A DNA stretch of 64,000 nt from an uncultured Muribaculaceae bacterium (GTDB lineage: Bacteria > Bacteroidota > Bacteroidia > Bacteroidales > Muribaculaceae). A program made the translations under genes and the position numbers. Within the stretch, counting starts at the first letter, position 1; the number at the start of each line of letters is the position of its first letter. The notes under the pieces were generated by a model. The model saw nothing but the letters and a program-made list of their open reading frames with translations, had not been told where the DNA came from and searched no databases. Positions 60,516 to 64,000 of the stretch are shown in pieces. The stretch covers positions 248,001 through 312,000 of the forward strand of contig CAUBJF010000003.1 in the NCBI GenBank assembly GCA_958436175.1. The letters are read 5' to 3'.

Positions 60516-63019
60516 GAAATACACTTAAAGCCACGACACTGGAGACAAAGCTGCCGATTCTCGCCGTGGAACACGGCTGCATCATCAGCAAGGACGCCGA
60601 CATTACAGTCGCCTTCGAGGTAGCCCTGCCGGAACTGTTCACTGTTACCTCTGCCGAATACGAAGCCATGCACGCCGCATGGTGCAAAGCTATAAAGGTT
60701 CTGCCGCATTATTCAGTGGTGCATAAACAGGACTGGTTCATCAGTGAACGCTATAAGCCGGAACTGCAAAAAGATGATCTGTCTTTTCTTGACAGGAGCT
60801 TTGAACGCCATTTCAACGAGCGTCCGTACCTGTCTCACAGATGCTATCTGTTCCTGACAAAAACGACAAAAGAACGTGCGCGTCAGCAGAGCAACTTCTC
60901 GACGCTCTGCCGAGGACGGTTGACACCGAAAGAACTGAATCACGAAGTGGTGGTGAAGTTCTTGGAAAGTGTCGAGCAGTTTGAAAGAATCATCAACGAC
61001 ACCGGCTATATCAGACTGCGCAGCCTGACAGATGATGAACTGGTCGGCACCGAAAAAGAGTCCGGGCTGATTGAAAAGTATATGTCGCTCACTATGGACA
61101 ATGTAAATTGTCTGGAAGACATTGACCTATCCGCACGACAGATGCGCATCGGCGACAAAATGCTGTGTCTGCACACGTTATCGGACACAGATGATCTTCC
61201 TGCAAAAGTCAGCACCGACAACCGATATGAGCGTTTATCGACTGACCGGAGCGACTGCCGCCTTTCGTTTGCGTCGCCAGTCGGGTTGCTGTTGCCATGC
61301 AACCACATCTACAATCAGTACATCCTGATTGACGACCACGACGAGAACTTGGCAAAGTTCGAGAAAACAGCCCGCAATATGAACTCGTTGAGCCGCTATT
61401 CCCGCTCAAACGCTATTAACAAGGAGTGGATTGACCGCTATCTCAACGAAGCTCATTCCTACGGACTGACCTCTGTTCGTGCCCATTTCAATGTTATGGC
61501 ATGGAGTGACGATAGCGAAGAACTGCGCCGGATCAAGAACGATGTCGGCGGTCAGTTGGCGACAATGGGTTGTATGCCCAGGCACAACACCATCGACTGT
61601 CCGACACTGTTCTGGTCGGCAATGCCGGGTAACGAGGCTGATTTCCCTGCCGAAGAATCGTTCTATACGTTCATCGAGCCTGCGGCGTGTTTCTTCACGG
61701 CCGAGACAAATTACCGTTCATCTTTATCCCCATTCGGGATAAAGATGGTCGATAGACTGACCGGGAAGCCTCTCCACCTCGACATATCAGACGAACCTAT
61801 GAAGCGTGGTATCACTACCAACCGCAACAAGTTCATACTCGGACCGTCCGGTAGCGGTAAGTCATTCTTTACCAACCACCTCGTCAGGCAATACTATGAG
61901 CAAGGAACCCATGTGCTGTTGATTGACACCGGCAATTCCTACGAAGGACTATGCAATCTGATTCACAACCGTACCCACGGCGAGGATGGTATCTATTACA
62001 CCTACACGGAGGATAACCCGATATCCTTCAATCCGTTCTATACTGATGACGGGGTGTTTGATGTCGAAAAGAAGGATTCAATCAAGACCTTACTGCTGAC
62101 GCTCTGGAAATCAGAGGATGACAGGGTGACTAAAACGGAAAGCGGCGAACTTGGCTCGGCGTTGTCTATGTTCCTTGACAGGATGAGGGCGGATAAGGAT
62201 ATAGAGCCGTGTTTCAACTCGTTCTACGAGTTTATGCGCGACGAGTACCGTGCTGAAATGGCGCAGCGTCCCATACCTATCTACAAGCAGGATTTTGATA
62301 TAGATAACTTCCTGACGACCTTGCGCCAGTATTACCACGGAGGCCGATATGATTTTCTGCTTAATTCCAAAGAAAACATCGACCTGCTCAACAAGCGGTT
62401 TGTGGTCTTTGAAATTGACGCGGTGAAGGATAACAAAGAATTATTCCCTGTGGTCACTATCATCATTATGGAGGCTTTCATCAATAAAATGAGACGGTTG
62501 AAGGGTATCCGCAAAATGATGGTGGTGGAAGAAGCGTGGAAGGCTCTTTCTTCGGCGAATATGGCTGAGTATCTGAAATATATGTTCAAGACCGTCCGCA
62601 AATATTTCGGCGAGGCAGTCGTGGTAACGCAGGAAGTGGATGATATAATCTCCAGCCCGATTGTGAAGGAGACCATCATCAACAACTCCGACTGCAAGAT
62701 ACTTCTCGACCAGAGAAAGTATATGAACCGCTTTGACCAGATACAGGAGCTGCTGGGTCTGACCGACAAGGAGAAAAGCCAAATACTCAGTATAAATCTC
62801 TCCAATAATCCGAACCGATTATATAAAGAGGTGTGGATTGGACTTGGTGGCACACAGTCCGCTGTCTATGCCACGGAGGTATCAACCGAAGAATATCTCT
62901 GCTACACCACCGAGGAAACGGAGAAAATTCAGGTACTGAACAAAGCCGCCCAGCTCGGTGGCAGCGTAGAGGCGGCGATAAAGATGCTCGCCAACGAGAG
63001 AAGGGAGTATGCCGTATGA
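60512..63019 (+). CDS. traG: TraG-family conjugation ATPase (VirB4-like)
   Basis: 835 residues. The N-terminal VirB4-type domain precedes an ATPase with Walker A GPSGSGKSFFTNHLV (~445-459), Walker B MMVVEEAWKALSSANMAEYL (~670-690) and the QEVDDIISSPIVKETIINNS segment. It powers assembly of the conjugation machine on the cytoplasmic side of the inner membrane. The stop overlaps the next small gene. Confidence 0.95.
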   Translation: MRNTLKATTLETKLPILAVEHGCIISKDADITVAFEVALPELFTVTSAEYEAMHAAWCKAIKVLPHYSVVHKQDWFISERYKPELQKDDLSFLDRSFERHFNERPYLSHRCYLFLTKTTKERARQQSNFSTLCRGRLTPKELNHEVVVKFLESVEQFERIINDTGYIRLRSLTDDELVGTEKESGLIEKYMSLTMDNVNCLEDIDLSARQMRIGDKMLCLHTLSDTDDLPAKVSTDNRYERLSTDRSDCRLSFASPVGLLLPCNHIYNQYILIDDHDENLAKFEKTARNMNSLSRYSRSNAINKEWIDRYLNEAHSYGLTSVRAHFNVMAWSDDSEELRRIKNDVGGQLATMGCMPRHNTIDCPTLFWSAMPGNEADFPAEESFYTFIEPAACFFTAETNYRSSLSPFGIKMVDRLTGKPLHLDISDEPMKRGITTNRNKFILGPSGSGKSFFTNHLVRQYYEQGTHVLLIDTGNSYEGLCNLIHNRTHGEDGIYYTYTEDNPISFNPFYTDDGVFDVEKKDSIKTLLLTLWKSEDDRVTKTESGELGSALSMFLDRMRADKDIEPCFNSFYEFMRDEYRAEMAQRPIPIYKQDFDIDNFLTTLRQYYHGGRYDFLLNSKENIDLLNKRFVVFEIDAVKDNKELFPVVTIIIMEAFINKMRRLKGIRKMMVVEEAWKALSSANMAEYLKYMFKTVRKYFGEAVVVTQEVDDIISSPIVKETIINNSDCKILLDQRKYMNRFDQIQELLGLTDKEKSQILSINLSNNPNRLYKEVWIGLGGTQSAVYATEVSTEEYLCYTTEETEKIQVLNKAAQLGGSVEAAIKMLANERREYAV

Positions 63020-63204
63020 AGATTCCAAAAGTGTTTCACCCGATACTCGGAGTGCTGACAGGCACAATCCTCTTTCTCGCCGGAATAGCTATTCTATCTG
63101 CCGTATTCGTAGGGACTTACAAAGCTGTCCAGTATGCCAGACCCTTTGTGGCGGATGTGATTACAAACATTCTCAACCACCTCTCCCAATGGATGCCGCT
63201 ATGA
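63016..63204 (+). CDS. Small single-helix tra membrane protein
   Basis: 62 residues, starting MKIPKVFHPILGVLTGTILF, with one long hydrophobic helix (~10-35). The ATG overlaps the TraG stop (ATGA), and its own stop overlaps the next ATG. Unknown role, small bitopic component of the conjugation machine by context. Confidence 0.75.
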   Translation: MKIPKVFHPILGVLTGTILFLAGIAILSAVFVGTYKAVQYARPFVADVITNILNHLSQWMPL

Positions 63205-63335
63205 AAGTTCTCTATGTCCTGTGGGTGATATTGGCCGGCCTGTTCATCGGACTTGCCGCCCTTATCACCGCCCCGTTGCTCCTGCTATACGCCGGAGTGA
63301 AAATAATCGGAGGCATGGCCTCCAAAATTCGATAA
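63201..63335 (+). CDS. Small hydrophobic tra protein
   Basis: 44 residues, almost entirely membrane-spanning (VLWVILAGLFIGLAALITAP). Coupled to the preceding gene by ATGA. Confidence 0.65.
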   Translation: MKVLYVLWVILAGLFIGLAALITAPLLLLYAGVKIIGGMASKIR

Positions 63336-63352
63336 CCATTAACAAAAACAGT

Positions 63353-64000
63353 ATGACAATTTCATTTTCATATTACGAAACGCTGGTGTTCATACACCGG
63401 CATCTCGTCGAGATTATCTCCTTCCTGTCATTGGGGGTAATCATCATGGCAATCATATTGATTGTCAATTCCTACCACAAAAGAAAAGCAAGCATATCAG
63501 CGAAAAAGATACAGGGATACAAAATATTCTCTCCGCAAGAGTGGGATATATTTGTAAAAAGAGTATCCAAGGATGCCGCTGAAAGCATCGTCAAAACTTA
63601 TGATGTGTCGCCTAAAAGTGATGATTTCAAAAGGAAACTTTGCGGCACATGGTGTAATCCGGATGATACGAGGCGATACTATATCTCAAACCGGGGTGGA
63701 TTCTTTGTCCTGATGATTGAAGAACGTGTAACGGGACTAAGACATCAGACTACCTACGTTCTGAGAAATTCAATATTACCTACCGACAAAAATATATTCT
63801 ATGCCGAGGGTGATACTTGGCTGGCATTCGGTTACAGTCCCGATGAAGACATAATCTTCAATCCGGCTTATAATGAAGAACTGGAACGGTATGAGGAATA
63901 TATCCGTCATAATATGGCTGATGTAAATCCTATAACCGAGGATAAGATATCGCTCACACCCGATATTGTTGATTTCCCGTTAAAGTCATTCATCGAGGAC
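63353..64000 (+). CDS. Membrane-anchored protein in the tra operon, 3' end outside window
   Basis: 216 residues visible, frame open to the window end. One N-terminal helix (LGVIIMAIILIVNSY, about 28-42) is followed by a soluble domain (YKIFSPQEWDIFVKRVSKDA, then Trp- and Tyr-rich strands). No family recognised. It lies 17 bp after the preceding gene and is less GC-rich than TraG. It occupies the place where other Bacteroides tra operons continue with traH/traI, so it may be element-specific. Confidence 0.7.
   Translation, partial: MTISFSYYETLVFIHRHLVEIISFLSLGVIIMAIILIVNSYHKRKASISAKKIQGYKIFSPQEWDIFVKRVSKDAAESIVKTYDVSPKSDDFKRKLCGTWCNPDDTRRYYISNRGGFFVLMIEERVTGLRHQTTYVLRNSILPTDKNIFYAEGDTWLAFGYSPDEDIIFNPAYNEELERYEEYIRHNMADVNPITEDKISLTPDIVDFPLKSFIED

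Overview
The window looks like a Bacteroidales chromosome, plausibly Muribaculaceae (the family is inferred). The support is SusC/SusD-type outer-membrane genes, Bacteroidetes-type promoters (a TTG/TTTG box, about 20 bp, then TAnnTTTG) and many Sec or lipoprotein signals. Two compartments are visible. Bases 1 to about 18850 are GC-rich chromosomal sequence. From about 18850 to the right edge the DNA is more AT-rich and reads as the left part of an integrative conjugative element (ICE) of the CTnDOT/Bacteroides type. Its right end lies beyond the window.

Chromosomal part: the 3' end of a TonB-dependent receptor; a four-gene nutrient-uptake operon (SusC, SusD and two SusE/F-like surface lipoproteins, 1913-9385) with no glycosidase in view; a lone DnaD/phage-replication-like gene; a minus-strand run of acyl-CoA synthetase-like, adenylate kinase and hypoxanthine phosphoribosyltransferase genes; a 1221-residue protein with an N-terminal TIR domain, one membrane helix, about 18 YD-type repeats and a PDZ-like tail; two identical tRNA-Val genes; a small acidic protein; a flavin reductase-like protein; and tRNA-Ser(CGA), the likely integration site.

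ICE part: an arm-site-like cluster of TTAGTGCCAAAA repeats, a tyrosine recombinase, and an excision operon in the same order as CTnDOT xis2c-xis2d-orf3-exc. The exc-position topoisomerase is shortened and degenerate. A DUF1896 gene and a 2025-residue methylase/MutS-N/helicase fusion follow. Near 49.5-52 kb are an RteB-like regulator (degenerate receiver, Walker B and sigma-54 loop), a long structured non-coding RNA candidate and RteC. Then come the coupling protein, relaxase and MobA on the minus strand, a 0.9 kb oriT-like non-coding region, and a plus-strand tra operon (ParA, three DUF3408-like proteins, TraD-like, TraE, TraF, the TraG ATPase, small membrane proteins) running off the right edge.

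Cargo (31.2-49.4 kb): about fifteen genes for aldo/keto reductases (4), flavodoxins (4, counting a flavodoxin-esterase fusion and a Tat-signal flavodoxin-ferredoxin), alpha/beta hydrolases (5, counting the fusion), a RibD/DHFR-like reductase, a cupin-carboxymuconolactone decarboxylase, a frameshifted DUF362 protein, a CarboxypepD_reg protein and one AraC regulator. Many of these normally cytosolic enzyme types carry export signals, and four end in a short Por-type C-terminal module. Five transcription units use the same promoter octamer TAATTTTG, and several share an ACCGAAA-N6-TAA motif upstream. This is the best candidate in the window for an undescribed system: a mobile, AraC-controlled, envelope-located ester/carbonyl/quinone-processing regulon. 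Its substrate cannot be read from sequence.
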